Shown here: positions 8,405-14,919 of the stretch, piece after piece
Layout of the letters: each line of letters opens with the position of its first letter
Position numbering within the stretch: the stretch's first letter is position 1
Source of the DNA: an uncultured Lachnospiraceae bacterium
GTDB lineage: Bacteria > Bacillota > Clostridia > Lachnospirales > Lachnospiraceae
NCBI GenBank assembly: GCA_947176965.1
Contig: CAMWSU010000002.1
Span: forward strand, 1 to 64,000
Direction: 5' to 3'
DNA: 64,000 bases
Notes under the pieces: model-generated
Told to the model about the DNA's origin: nothing
Seen by the model: only the letters and a program-made list of their open reading frames with translations
Database searches by the model: none
Made by a program: the position numbers and the translations under genes

Positions 8405-9223
8405 CTAACCTCTCCGCAAACGTTCCAAATGCATTTCCCGCTCCATGCGCTTCATGACCTCACCCGTGATCTTTCCCATATCAGGCTCCGGCCCCTGTAT
8501 GGCGGTCTCCACGTTCTTTTGCAGCTGAAAAAGGAGCGTGCTTTGCTTTTTTACCTGTTCTTCCAGATCGGCGACCGTGCGCTTTGTCATGACAAGCTCC
8601 TCATGCGTGATCTGCCGCTTAAAAATAGGATCTTCTTTTGCCTGCCTTTCCGGGTTATTTTCGTAATATGCTTTACTGAGAACCTTGACCAGATCGCGCT
8701 CTGCCTTCTTTGCCAGATCGGGACGGCTTCCGCGGTTGACGAAGATCGTCGCAATATCCCGAAACACCGTCAGCTCTTTGCCCACGCTAAGCTGTCCGCG
8801 CCATGCTTCCTTTGGTTTTAAGAAATGCTCCAGCCGCTTGACGATACTTAGGGCTAACGCATCCCGGTAAACGGCGCGCTCCTGCTTTGACACAATCCGA
8901 CTCTGCCAGGTCTGATTCAGGCGCAGCAGCAGCTGATAAAAATGTTGATCAGAGGAAGAGCTGGACTGCTGTTTTAAGAAAATAAGGATCGTACCCGGAA
9001 AACCACCCGTGCCAAACGAAACGCCGCGCGCCATCACCCGCTCCGCAAACGCACTGCCGCCGCGCTCTTTCCACCATTCCGCAGCTGCAATCTCTCTCCC
9101 GCTCCGCCTGCGGACACGCTCGGCGAACTTCTCCCCGCGCCCGAGCCGCCTGCTGCCCCTTCCCGCAAACCCGTCTTCACGCCGCTTTCGGACACGCTCC
9201 GCAAACTCGCCCTCCACGGACAT
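8405..9223 (-). CDS. Unknown eCIS-operon protein with FAERV repeats
   Basis: A 272-residue protein I do not recognise as a named family. The first 70 residues are rich in Arg and Gly and hold three FAERV motifs at residues 7, 33 and 59, exactly 26 residues apart. The rest is helical. A stretch near residues 75-170 contains HFYQLLLRLNQTWQSRI and many charged residues, and a predicted coiled coil near 215-250 (MTKRTVADLEEQVKKQSTLL) ends the protein. It is encoded between the second tube-like protein and the LysM protein, with GAAGGGAG before the ATG. Its position suggests a structural or assembly role, possibly similar to Afp6-like hypothetical proteins. It could also be a cargo or scaffold; nothing seen decides this. 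Confidence 0.7.
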   Translation of the reverse strand: MSVEGEFAERVRKRREDGFAGRGSRRLGRGEKFAERVRRRSGREIAAAEWWKERGGSAFAERVMARGVSFGTGGFPGTILIFLKQQSSSSSDQHFYQLLLRLNQTWQSRIVSKQERAVYRDALALSIVKRLEHFLKPKEAWRGQLSVGKELTVFRDIATIFVNRGSRPDLAKKAERDLVKVLSKAYYENNPERQAKEDPIFKRQITHEELVMTKRTVADLEEQVKKQSTLLFQLQKNVETAIQGPEPDMGKITGEVMKRMEREMHLERLRRG

Positions 9224-9250
9224 ACGCCCACTCCCTTCGCACCGTTTCGT

Positions 9251-9730
9251 CTACTCTGTATACAAAATCCCATCGTGCACAATCTCAAACCGCTCAACCA
9301 ATATGGAATTACCCAGCGCATCCAGATTGCCCACCTCCCGCTTTGTGACAATTCCGTCCGTGATCCAAAAAATCCCGGAGGTCAGCTGCCCTTTTGCATC
9401 CAACAGGATGACGGTCAGCCATGTGCCAAGCCGCATACCTGGTTTTAACTTGGCAAAACGGCTCTCAGCCGGGATGATTCCATGCTCCAACACAAGCGGC
9501 GCATGCTTTTTATGAGGCACCGTCAGGATATGCGGGGCATGATTCCTTCCTCCCTCCGCAAGCTCCTCATACTCCATCGTACACTCTAATCCGGACACTT
9601 TAGAAAAACGCATTTTCTTCTCTTCCGTGATTTGTGCCCTTGAAGCAGACGCCTGCCCCGCCATCACTAAAAAACGATAATCCACCGCATAGCTATTCTG
9701 TATGAAATCCTTCTTCGTTCCGTCCGCCAC
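9251..9730 (-). CDS. Second tail-tube-like protein (gp19 family)
   Basis: A 159-residue protein of the conserved phage-tail/T4 gp19-like tube group. Family signs are DYRFLVMAG near the N-terminus, KVSGLECTMEYEELAEGG, HAPLVLEHGI, a TWLTVILLDAKG strand, and the closing VERFEIVHDGI. In eCIS particles such a second tube-like protein forms the ring between tube and hub (Afp5-like). An ATG at 9763 is in frame, but it lies inside the repeated intercistronic sequence. The GTG at 9730 has GGGGGTG five bases ahead and is my preferred start. It follows the small -1 frame ORF by 62 bp. Confidence 0.83.
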   Translation of the reverse strand: MADGTKKDFIQNSYAVDYRFLVMAGQASASRAQITEEKKMRFSKVSGLECTMEYEELAEGGRNHAPHILTVPHKKHAPLVLEHGIIPAESRFAKLKPGMRLGTWLTVILLDAKGQLTSGIFWITDGIVTKREVGNLDALGNSILVERFEIVHDGILYTE

Positions 9731-9750
9731 TCTGACACCCCCATGATTCC

Positions 9751-9794
9751 GCGAAGCAACCATTGCTGCAAGCTTGAGAAGTACTTCTCACACT
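9751..9794 (-). repeat. Short intercistronic element B
   Basis: Directly after the TAG stop of the small tail ORF the minus strand reads TGTGAGAAGTACTTCTCA. It contains the 16-bp perfect palindrome TGAGAAGTACTTCTCA at 9775-9790. Next comes GCAGCAATGGTTGCTTCGCGG, which resembles the GCAGCAAAGGCTGCTTCG hairpin of element A. It looks like a shortened version of elements A and C. Confidence 0.65.
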
Positions 9795-10044
9795 AGACCG
9801 AGAACACATTCTCCGGCTCGTCATTCAACGCCCTGTTGATCTTGGAAATCTCACTGCACCACCGTTTTCTGTCAAGATGACTCATCGCCATAATATCGTC
9901 GTGGCTCCAATGCATATAGTAGGCGATGAACGCCGCCTCCTCATAAATCTGCTCCGCCGGATAACTCGTTATTGACCGGCACTCATAAAATTTACGGGAA
10001 CCTCCGCTTCTTTCCCGCAATGCGGGCAGACCACGCGGTAACAC
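9793..10044 (-). CDS. Small tail-assembly ORF (DUF6760-like), probable -1 frameshift extension
   Basis: An open frame whose last 64 codons look like the short DUF6760-type protein found beside eCIS tail-assembly genes: SYPAEQIYEEAAFIAYYMHW, then a SHDDIMAM segment and RKRWCSEISKINR. The homology begins only after the stop of the overlapping 123-residue ORF, and no ATG, GTG or TTG exists there. A GTG at 10044 has GGAG five bases ahead, which would give 83 residues, but its first 20 residues look like out-of-frame coding. The two frames are related by -1, and a canonical slippery heptamer sits in the overlap. Fusion to the upstream ORF would make a 182-residue protein, similar to phage lambda G/GT chaperones. 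Confidence 0.65.
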   Translation of the reverse strand: MLPRGLPALRERSGGSRKFYECRSITSYPAEQIYEEAAFIAYYMHWSHDDIMAMSHLDRKRWCSEISKINRALNDEPENVFSV

Positions 10045-10340
10045 GGCGTCTCCATCGTATTGATCCGCTCATAAAGATCCTGCAAATACGCCAGATCCAT
10101 CGTATAAAGCCCCTCGATCACCCGCGTGTCCACGGCAGGAAGCGTGCCGAGCGACGTGACGACGCGCGCGAGCAGGATCACGGTCAGATAGCTTGGATTC
10201 TGCTGCACTCTTGGATCCTTTAACGGCAGGATTTCGTCCGCCGCATTCGCCATCCGCATTGTTCCCGACTTATGCAGCATTCCGTCCCTGTCCAAATACC
10301 CTCTCGGTAATTCAAATTCATACTCTGTCTGAAATGCCAT
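9969..10340 (-). CDS. eCIS tail-assembly protein
   Basis: A 123-residue protein matching the conserved small eCIS/phage tail assembly family. Visible signs are FELPRGYLDRDGMLHKSG near the N-terminus, DEILPLKDPRVQQNPSYLTV, the LLARVVTSLG core and a LAYLQDLYERIN helix. The C-terminus has a CPHC pair (residues about 108-111) that may continue a zinc-binding knuckle. It probably acts as an assembly chaperone for tube or sheath polymerisation. It follows the tube gene after structured element C. Its last codons overlap the -1 frame ORF with slippery sequence A AAT TTT, so part of the product is likely extended. Confidence 0.82.
   Translation of the reverse strand: MAFQTEYEFELPRGYLDRDGMLHKSGTMRMANAADEILPLKDPRVQQNPSYLTVILLARVVTSLGTLPAVDTRVIEGLYTMDLAYLQDLYERINTMETPCYRVVCPHCGKEAEVPVNFMSAGQ
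9987..10005 (-). promoter_or_regulatory. Probable programmed -1 ribosomal frameshift site
   Basis: On the minus strand the zero-frame codons read V-AAT-TTT with an A before AAT, giving A AAT TTT (9993 down to 9987), a canonical X XXY YYZ heptamer. A GGAGG at 10005-10001 lies seven bases upstream, a placement that stimulates -1 shifts in bacterial genes such as dnaX. The zero-frame TAA is at 9971-9969, five codons after the heptamer. Slipping gives AAA TTT TAT GAG and enters the small tail ORF. Confidence 0.65.
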
Positions 10341-10365
10341 TGCTATTTTCCGCCTTTCCTCTCAT

Positions 10366-10477
10366 AAAGAATGACCGCAAGGTCATTCTTTGGTGTGAGA
10401 AAGGTTCCGCTTTGCGGAACCGTAGAAAATCTTCGCGAAGCGCCCGCTGGCGTGAGCGTTAGATTTTCTTCTCACAC
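10366..10477 (-). repeat. Structured intercistronic element C (nested hairpins)
   Basis: The gap between the tube and tail-assembly genes starts with TGTGAGAAGAAAATCT right after the TAA stop (minus strand). This pairs with AGATTTTCT's partner at 10424-10432 and CTCACAC's partner at 10393-10401. Inside are GGTTCCGC-TTT-GCGGAACC (10403-10421) and a CTTCGCGAAG palindrome (10431-10440). Outside is AAAGAATGACC-GCAA-GGTCATTCTTT (10366-10391). The nested layout is the same as element A, though the stem sequences differ. Confidence 0.75.
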
Positions 10478-10903
10478 TTATGATTCGCGCGTCATCCCCT
10501 CATGTGCGATCTCCAGCGTCTCCACCGCGACCTCGGAGGAAGTCGCGTTAAAATCCGGCGCCGTATACTTGATCGGCCACGCGTTGATGACGCGCCAGGA
10601 TGCGACCGGCTTTTCCGTAGCGTCAAGCAGCGTGATCGTGATTGTTTTACGCGTTACTTCCCCGGTCACGCCGTCGTTTAACCAGTCATAGAGTGCGCGC
10701 GAATCCGCCAGACCTTTTTTGAGCGTGATATTTCCATACTTCTTTAATCCCGGTATTTTCATGGGCGTCTGCACCATGTCGCCCTCCCGGTACTCCATCA
10801 CGTCAATGGAAGCGTCGAATCCCGTGACCTCGGAAAAACTGCACGCATCAATCCCATCGATCTCAACTTTATATCTGAATTTTCCGTATGGATAGGTTGC
10901 CAT
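10478..10903 (-). CDS. Tail tube protein (gp19-like, Afp1/Afp5 type)
   Basis: A 141-residue inner-tube protein of contractile injection systems. The N-terminus PYGKFRYKVEIDGIDACSF and the SEVTGFDASIDVMEYREG motif are typical of T4 gp19-like tubes. Later come IPGLKKYGNITLKKGLADS, a WRVINAWPIKY strand and the C-terminal VETLEIAHEG. It would polymerise into the hollow tube inside the sheath and carry cargo. It lies directly after the sheath gene (26 bp gap) with GGGGATGAGAGGAT before the ATG. The gap again contains TGTGAGAAG immediately after the sheath stop codon. High expression is expected because of stoichiometry. Confidence 0.92.
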   Translation of the reverse strand: MATYPYGKFRYKVEIDGIDACSFSEVTGFDASIDVMEYREGDMVQTPMKIPGLKKYGNITLKKGLADSRALYDWLNDGVTGEVTRKTITITLLDATEKPVASWRVINAWPIKYTAPDFNATSSEVAVETLEIAHEGMTRES

Positions 10904-10929
10904 ATCCTCTCATCCCCTTTCTTCTCACA

Positions 10930-12666
10930 CTATTGGGAATCGCCCGTTTTCTGGGAGATCCGGAAGATAACAAACTCGGCGGGCTTCACCGGCGCTACGC
11001 CGATCACACAGACCAGGCGCCCGTTATCAATGTCATCCTGACTCATGGTATCACGCCCGATATTCACGAAAAATGCCTCCTCGGGTGAGGTTCCCGCAAT
11101 GGAACCGTCCCGCCACATGCCGAGCAGGAATACCTCGATCGTGCGCTTCACACGCACCCAGAGCACCTCATCGTTCGGCTCAAATACCGCCCAATTCGTA
11201 TTTGCCCTAATGGATTCTTCAATATAAATGAACAGCCGGCGGACATTGATATATTTCCAGCTTGCATTGCTCGTCGCCGTCCGCGCGCCCCACACGCGGA
11301 TTCCCATACCCGGAAAGCTGCGGATCAGATTCACGCCCTTGGGATTTAAGATGTCCTGCTCCCCTTTGTTAAACGGGCAGTCCAATCCGACGCAGGCACG
11401 CACGACCTCGTTTGCGGGCGCTTTATGCACGCCCCTCGTGTTGTCCGTCCGCGCATAAATACCGATGACGGAACCGGAGGGCGGGATTGCAATATTTTTT
11501 TTATCCAAAGGATCAAACACCGTCAGCCACGGGTGATATAACGCCGCGTACTCCGAATCAAATATATCCCTGTGCGCGATGACATCGTCAATCTTCTTTG
11601 CATCACGCGGCAGATCGAGCACCGCGACGCGGCTCGCCGTGTTTTCGCAATGCGCAACGAGCATAAGCTGTACATTCGGATCCGTGATACCCGGCACCGC
11701 CATGATGGACACATTATCATTATCGAGAAACGCCTGAATCCCGCTGCGTTTTCCCGCGCCGTTGTCCGTTCCGATAAAATCCGCCGCCGTGAGCGACGCG
11801 ACGCTGCCGTTGCTTCCTCCGCTTAATGAAACCGAAAGCACCGCTTTTTCCTCATCCCCCTGCGCTAAAGAAAGAAACGGCGATGTGACCGCATCACCCT
11901 CCGGAATCTGACAGGAGACTGCGATCATATCGGATTTCGCCGTCTTTTTTTCAATATAATTGGGCGCATCGATATTAAAAGAAACATTCTCATACAGCTC
12001 CACCTGATCGTCCATGCGCACCTCAAGCGAGAGTTCACAGGTAGAGATGGTCCTTGCCGGAAGTAAATCCTGATCGACAACGCTCTCGTCAAACTCCGAC
12101 GCAAACTCTATGATATTGTCCTGACATTTGACGACACGGTTGTAGGTGACGGTCGTCTTGTCCGTATACATGACAATATCGCCCGCTGCAAATCCTACTC
12201 CGTTCTTGACATGATACCGTTTGCCGCCTGCTGTTTCCAAGATTTCCAGAATCTGTGTCTTTGCCTTGGATGCGGGTGCGATCACAATGTTTAGGTTATT
12301 TCCCCACACACCCGGATTTTTCGCCGTAAATGTTAAAACCGGCGTATCTGCGGGAAGATTTCCCTCCGCCGCCTTTGCGTCCTGTGGCGCAACCCTGGAA
12401 ATGTAGGCTCTCGCGCCCCCGTTGATAAAAAAGTGTTCCACTGCATAGGCAAGAAAGCGGTTCTCCCCGAATTCATTCTCCGAGAGATAACCGCCGTATT
12501 TCCTCTTAAAATCCGCAAAATTTGTGACAAGCTGCGGCACGCCCTCGATTGCTCCGCGTTCTGATAGCCCGACAAACCCCGCCGTGCTCGTTCCGACGCC
12601 CTCCATCGGTTTGCTCCCGGATTCAAATTCCTCTACGTAAACTCCCGGTGATAAGTATTCTGCCAT
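10930..12666 (-). CDS. Contractile tail sheath protein
   Basis: A 578-residue sheath subunit, normal size for a long eCIS sheath (Afp2-4 type). The start MAEYLSPGVYVEEFESGSKP and the TAGFVGLSERG segment are the classic sheath N-terminus. The C-terminal domain has NTRGVHKAPANEVV, SFPGMGIRVWGARTATSN, FIYIEESIRANTNWAVFEPN, and a final beta strand (PAEFVIFRIS) used in the sheath handshake mesh. It is the first gene of the eCIS transcript, with a strong GGGAGGAAGGT site before ATG. Upstream lies a likely activator-dependent promoter. Only one sheath gene is present here, where some systems have two to three. It contracts around the tube to drive injection. Confidence 0.95.
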   Translation of the reverse strand: MAEYLSPGVYVEEFESGSKPMEGVGTSTAGFVGLSERGAIEGVPQLVTNFADFKRKYGGYLSENEFGENRFLAYAVEHFFINGGARAYISRVAPQDAKAAEGNLPADTPVLTFTAKNPGVWGNNLNIVIAPASKAKTQILEILETAGGKRYHVKNGVGFAAGDIVMYTDKTTVTYNRVVKCQDNIIEFASEFDESVVDQDLLPARTISTCELSLEVRMDDQVELYENVSFNIDAPNYIEKKTAKSDMIAVSCQIPEGDAVTSPFLSLAQGDEEKAVLSVSLSGGSNGSVASLTAADFIGTDNGAGKRSGIQAFLDNDNVSIMAVPGITDPNVQLMLVAHCENTASRVAVLDLPRDAKKIDDVIAHRDIFDSEYAALYHPWLTVFDPLDKKNIAIPPSGSVIGIYARTDNTRGVHKAPANEVVRACVGLDCPFNKGEQDILNPKGVNLIRSFPGMGIRVWGARTATSNASWKYINVRRLFIYIEESIRANTNWAVFEPNDEVLWVRVKRTIEVFLLGMWRDGSIAGTSPEEAFFVNIGRDTMSQDDIDNGRLVCVIGVAPVKPAEFVIFRISQKTGDSQ

Positions 12667-12705
12667 ACCTTCCTCCCCTTTCTTTTTTTCTTACCGTTCG
12701 ACACA

Positions 12706-12740
12706 ATTCTACAAAAAGGGACTTAACAAATTCTTAACAA
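12706..12740 (-). promoter_or_regulatory. Probable BTAD/SARP-activated promoter for the eCIS operon
   Basis: The minus strand upstream of the sheath gene has two identical TTGTTAAG copies (12740-12733 and 12729-12722) with a period of exactly 11 bp. A TAGAAT -10-like hexamer follows at 12711-12706, ten bases after the second copy. No good -35 sits 17 bp from it. SARP/BTAD activators are known to bind direct heptamer repeats with 11-bp period just upstream of -10 elements. The neighbouring regulator has a BTAD domain, so it is the likely activator (inference). Confidence 0.6.
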
Positions 12741-12763
12741 CCGCGGATCTTTTATAATTTTCT

Positions 12764-12798
12764 ATAAAAATAAGGCTCTGCCTTACGACAGAGCCTTA
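12764..12798 (-). terminator. Rho-independent terminator after the regulator
   Basis: A 10-bp perfect stem (TAAGGCTCTG pairs with CAGAGCCTTA, 8-nt loop) at 12771-12798, followed on the minus strand by TTTTTAT. It lies just after the stop of the 620-residue regulator and before the eCIS promoter. It separates the regulator transcript from the particle operon. Confidence 0.85.
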
Positions 12799-12814
12799 CA
12801 AACGAAAAATAACG

Positions 12815-14677
12815 TCAGCTTTTCCCGAGATACTCCTCAAATCTCCTCTCCGGTGCCTCTCCAAGCACCTCGAGGGACGCATCCTGAAAGCGCTCATACA
12901 CCCTCTTTGCACCCGCAATATTCTGACATAAGATCAGACACTCCACCAGACGCTCCATTGTGGAAAGCGCATAGCCATCCACCTCCACCAATCTTTTCAG
13001 ATAACCAACGGCTTCCTCATACCGCCCGTCTGTATACGCCCCGTCCGCAAGCGTCTTCAATATCCAAAGATAACGCTGCTCCACTTCCTCCCTGTATGCG
13101 CCGAGCCATAAATAATCCTCTTCATACAGATATCCCTGCCGATACAGCGCGACAAACTGATCGGCGCGCTCATTTGTCAATGTTTTTCCGCTCTTTAACC
13201 ATGCATAGCAGTCGTCTAACTCTCCGATATCCGATCGCATCCGCGACATATCGAGCGCGTAGGATTGGTTTTTTACAAGCAGACATTCCGCCCCTCCTGC
13301 TGCGGCAAGCGCCCTCCTTAAATATGAGGTCGTCGTGTGGAACAGCACCGCCGCTTTCTGCGCCGGTTTTTCCGGCCACAGCCGCTCCGTCAGCACATCC
13401 CTCGTCACCCATCTGCCATGCTCGTAAAACAGACAGGCAAACAGCTCCTTTGTCTTTTTCGTCCGCCAGACAACTTCGCCCTCCTGACCGCGCACCGAGA
13501 GTGCGCCGAAACATTGCACAAAGAGAGGTGCATGCTTCTCCCTCGCCGCGTTCTCAAGCTTTCGTGCCGCGTTTTTCCTCTCCTCCGCCGTCTCCCCTCT
13601 CCCGCAGAGTTCCTCATACGCCGCAGCCTTCAGCAAAATTTCCATGCGCCGTCCCGCAGACAGCCTGCTCCTTAAAAATCCGCGAAAAAAGCTGTCGTAA
13701 CAATACACCTCCTCCTCGCCCTCCATGCGTGATAAAAACAGATTTTCCCGCATGAGATAGCGGAACATGTCCGCCGCGTCCTTCCGTCCCATCGCATGAT
13801 CGCACACGGAGGGTCTCATCGTTTCCAATACGGAGGATTCCAGCAAAAACTGCTGTGTATCATTTGCCAGCTTCCGGAATATTTCATAGAAAACATACTC
13901 ATAAAGATGTGTCCTGTCAAACAGCGCCGCGCCCGTCGGCTGCGTCCGCGCCTCTTTTAAGTCCATTCCGGCAAACGCGACTCCTGCCGGCCAGCCGCAC
14001 ATAGCCGCATGAATATCCCGCACAACCTGCTCCGACAATTCCCTGCCGGATATTTTTTGAAGCAGTCGCGCAGTCTCCCGTTCCTCAAGCTTTAGTTCGT
14101 CCGCTCTCACCGCCCGCGCCATGCCCCGCATCAGACATGCAGCAAGAAATCCTGGAAAACCGCCCCGTAACGAAAAAAAGAACCGTATTCTCCCCTCCCC
14201 GTACTCCATAAATCGCAGGAGAAAGTCCTGTACCATCTCATCATGAATCACCTGAAACTCATCCAGACAAATAAAAAAACCGTCAGCAGGAAGCGCCGGA
14301 ATGCATCGTGAAAAAAAGCATTCGCTCACCCGATCCGTTCTCCCACTCCCCATCAGCCTCATAATCTCCGCATCCCAAAGATCAGCCTTTATGACACCGG
14401 AAAGCGCCGTGGCGATGCCATATAAAAAACAATCAAATTGATTATCAGATTCGTGCAGCCGATACCAACAGCTCCGCGCCCGATGGCTCCGTGCCCACTC
14501 CGCCATTACAATTGTCTTTCCATAACCTGCACCTGCATGAAACACGACAGCACTTTCATCCCCGTTCTCTATGCTCGCAAGCAGCTTCTCGCGCTGAAGC
14601 CACCAATGCGTTTCTTTGGGGATCTGAAACTTTGACGCATTCCAAATGACAGGCTGCTCCCATGCCTGCTCGTCCAA
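12815..14677 (-). CDS. STAND ATPase - winged helix - BTAD transcriptional activator
   Basis: A 620-residue regulator. Residues 45-55 hold a Walker A (GAGYGKT) and 134-140 a Walker B (FFICLDE), followed by a MalT-like STAND arrangement up to about 340. Residues about 389-470 look like an OmpR-type winged helix (GALSVRGQEG, TRDVLTERLWPE, AVLFHTTTSYLRRAL), and about 478-617 is a BTAD helical domain (FVALYRQGYLYEEDYLWL, YLKRLVEVDGYA). Such proteins bind a ligand, oligomerise with ATP, and activate genes through direct-repeat sites. It is the only regulator next to the eCIS operon, and 11-bp-spaced repeats lie at the sheath promoter, so it probably controls the particle. The start is TTG with GGAG eight bases before it. 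The usual long tetratricopeptide region of MalT is missing. Confidence 0.85.
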   Translation of the reverse strand: MDEQAWEQPVIWNASKFQIPKETHWWLQREKLLASIENGDESAVVFHAGAGYGKTIVMAEWARSHRARSCWYRLHESDNQFDCFLYGIATALSGVIKADLWDAEIMRLMGSGRTDRVSECFFSRCIPALPADGFFICLDEFQVIHDEMVQDFLLRFMEYGEGRIRFFFSLRGGFPGFLAACLMRGMARAVRADELKLEERETARLLQKISGRELSEQVVRDIHAAMCGWPAGVAFAGMDLKEARTQPTGAALFDRTHLYEYVFYEIFRKLANDTQQFLLESSVLETMRPSVCDHAMGRKDAADMFRYLMRENLFLSRMEGEEEVYCYDSFFRGFLRSRLSAGRRMEILLKAAAYEELCGRGETAEERKNAARKLENAAREKHAPLFVQCFGALSVRGQEGEVVWRTKKTKELFACLFYEHGRWVTRDVLTERLWPEKPAQKAAVLFHTTTSYLRRALAAAGGAECLLVKNQSYALDMSRMRSDIGELDDCYAWLKSGKTLTNERADQFVALYRQGYLYEEDYLWLGAYREEVEQRYLWILKTLADGAYTDGRYEEAVGYLKRLVEVDGYALSTMERLVECLILCQNIAGAKRVYERFQDASLEVLGEAPERRFEEYLGKS

Positions 14678-14855
14678 TGATCATTCTCCGCTATGTACTC
14701 TATTTACAGATATACAAGTATCGTCTCTTTATACGCAGTTTAATACAATAGAGCCGCACAGACAACCCTGCCATATTACAATTACGCCCGTGAGTCCATG
14801 CCTTTTTATTCCGTATAGAATTTTGTTTTCCCAAAACAGGCGAAGCAAAGAATGA

Positions 14856-14884
14856 TTGCTTTTTTTTCGGTTATCATGTAAGAT
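14856..14884 (+). promoter_or_regulatory. Probable promoter for the + strand glycan gene pair
   Basis: TTGCTT at 14856-14861 and TAAGAT at 14879-14884 are separated by 17 bp, a good housekeeping-type promoter. It lies 36 bp before the ATG of the GT4 gene at 14920. The rest of the 242-bp divergent gap (14678-14919) should also hold the promoter of the regulator, but no clear pair of boxes is seen for it. Confidence 0.6.
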
Positions 14885-14919
14885 AGCCTTGAATCTGTAT
14901 GACGCTCATGAGGAAGATT

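Noticed and set aside
209-12666. Ordinary prophage
   Set aside because: No capsid, portal, terminase, integrase or lysis genes, while LysM tube-cap, two J-like proteins and the small eCIS assembly proteins are present.
12853-13755. 300-codon open frame on the + strand opposite the regulator
   Set aside because: Pro/Ser/Arg-rich, no motif, antisense to a gene with clear Walker and BTAD motifs.
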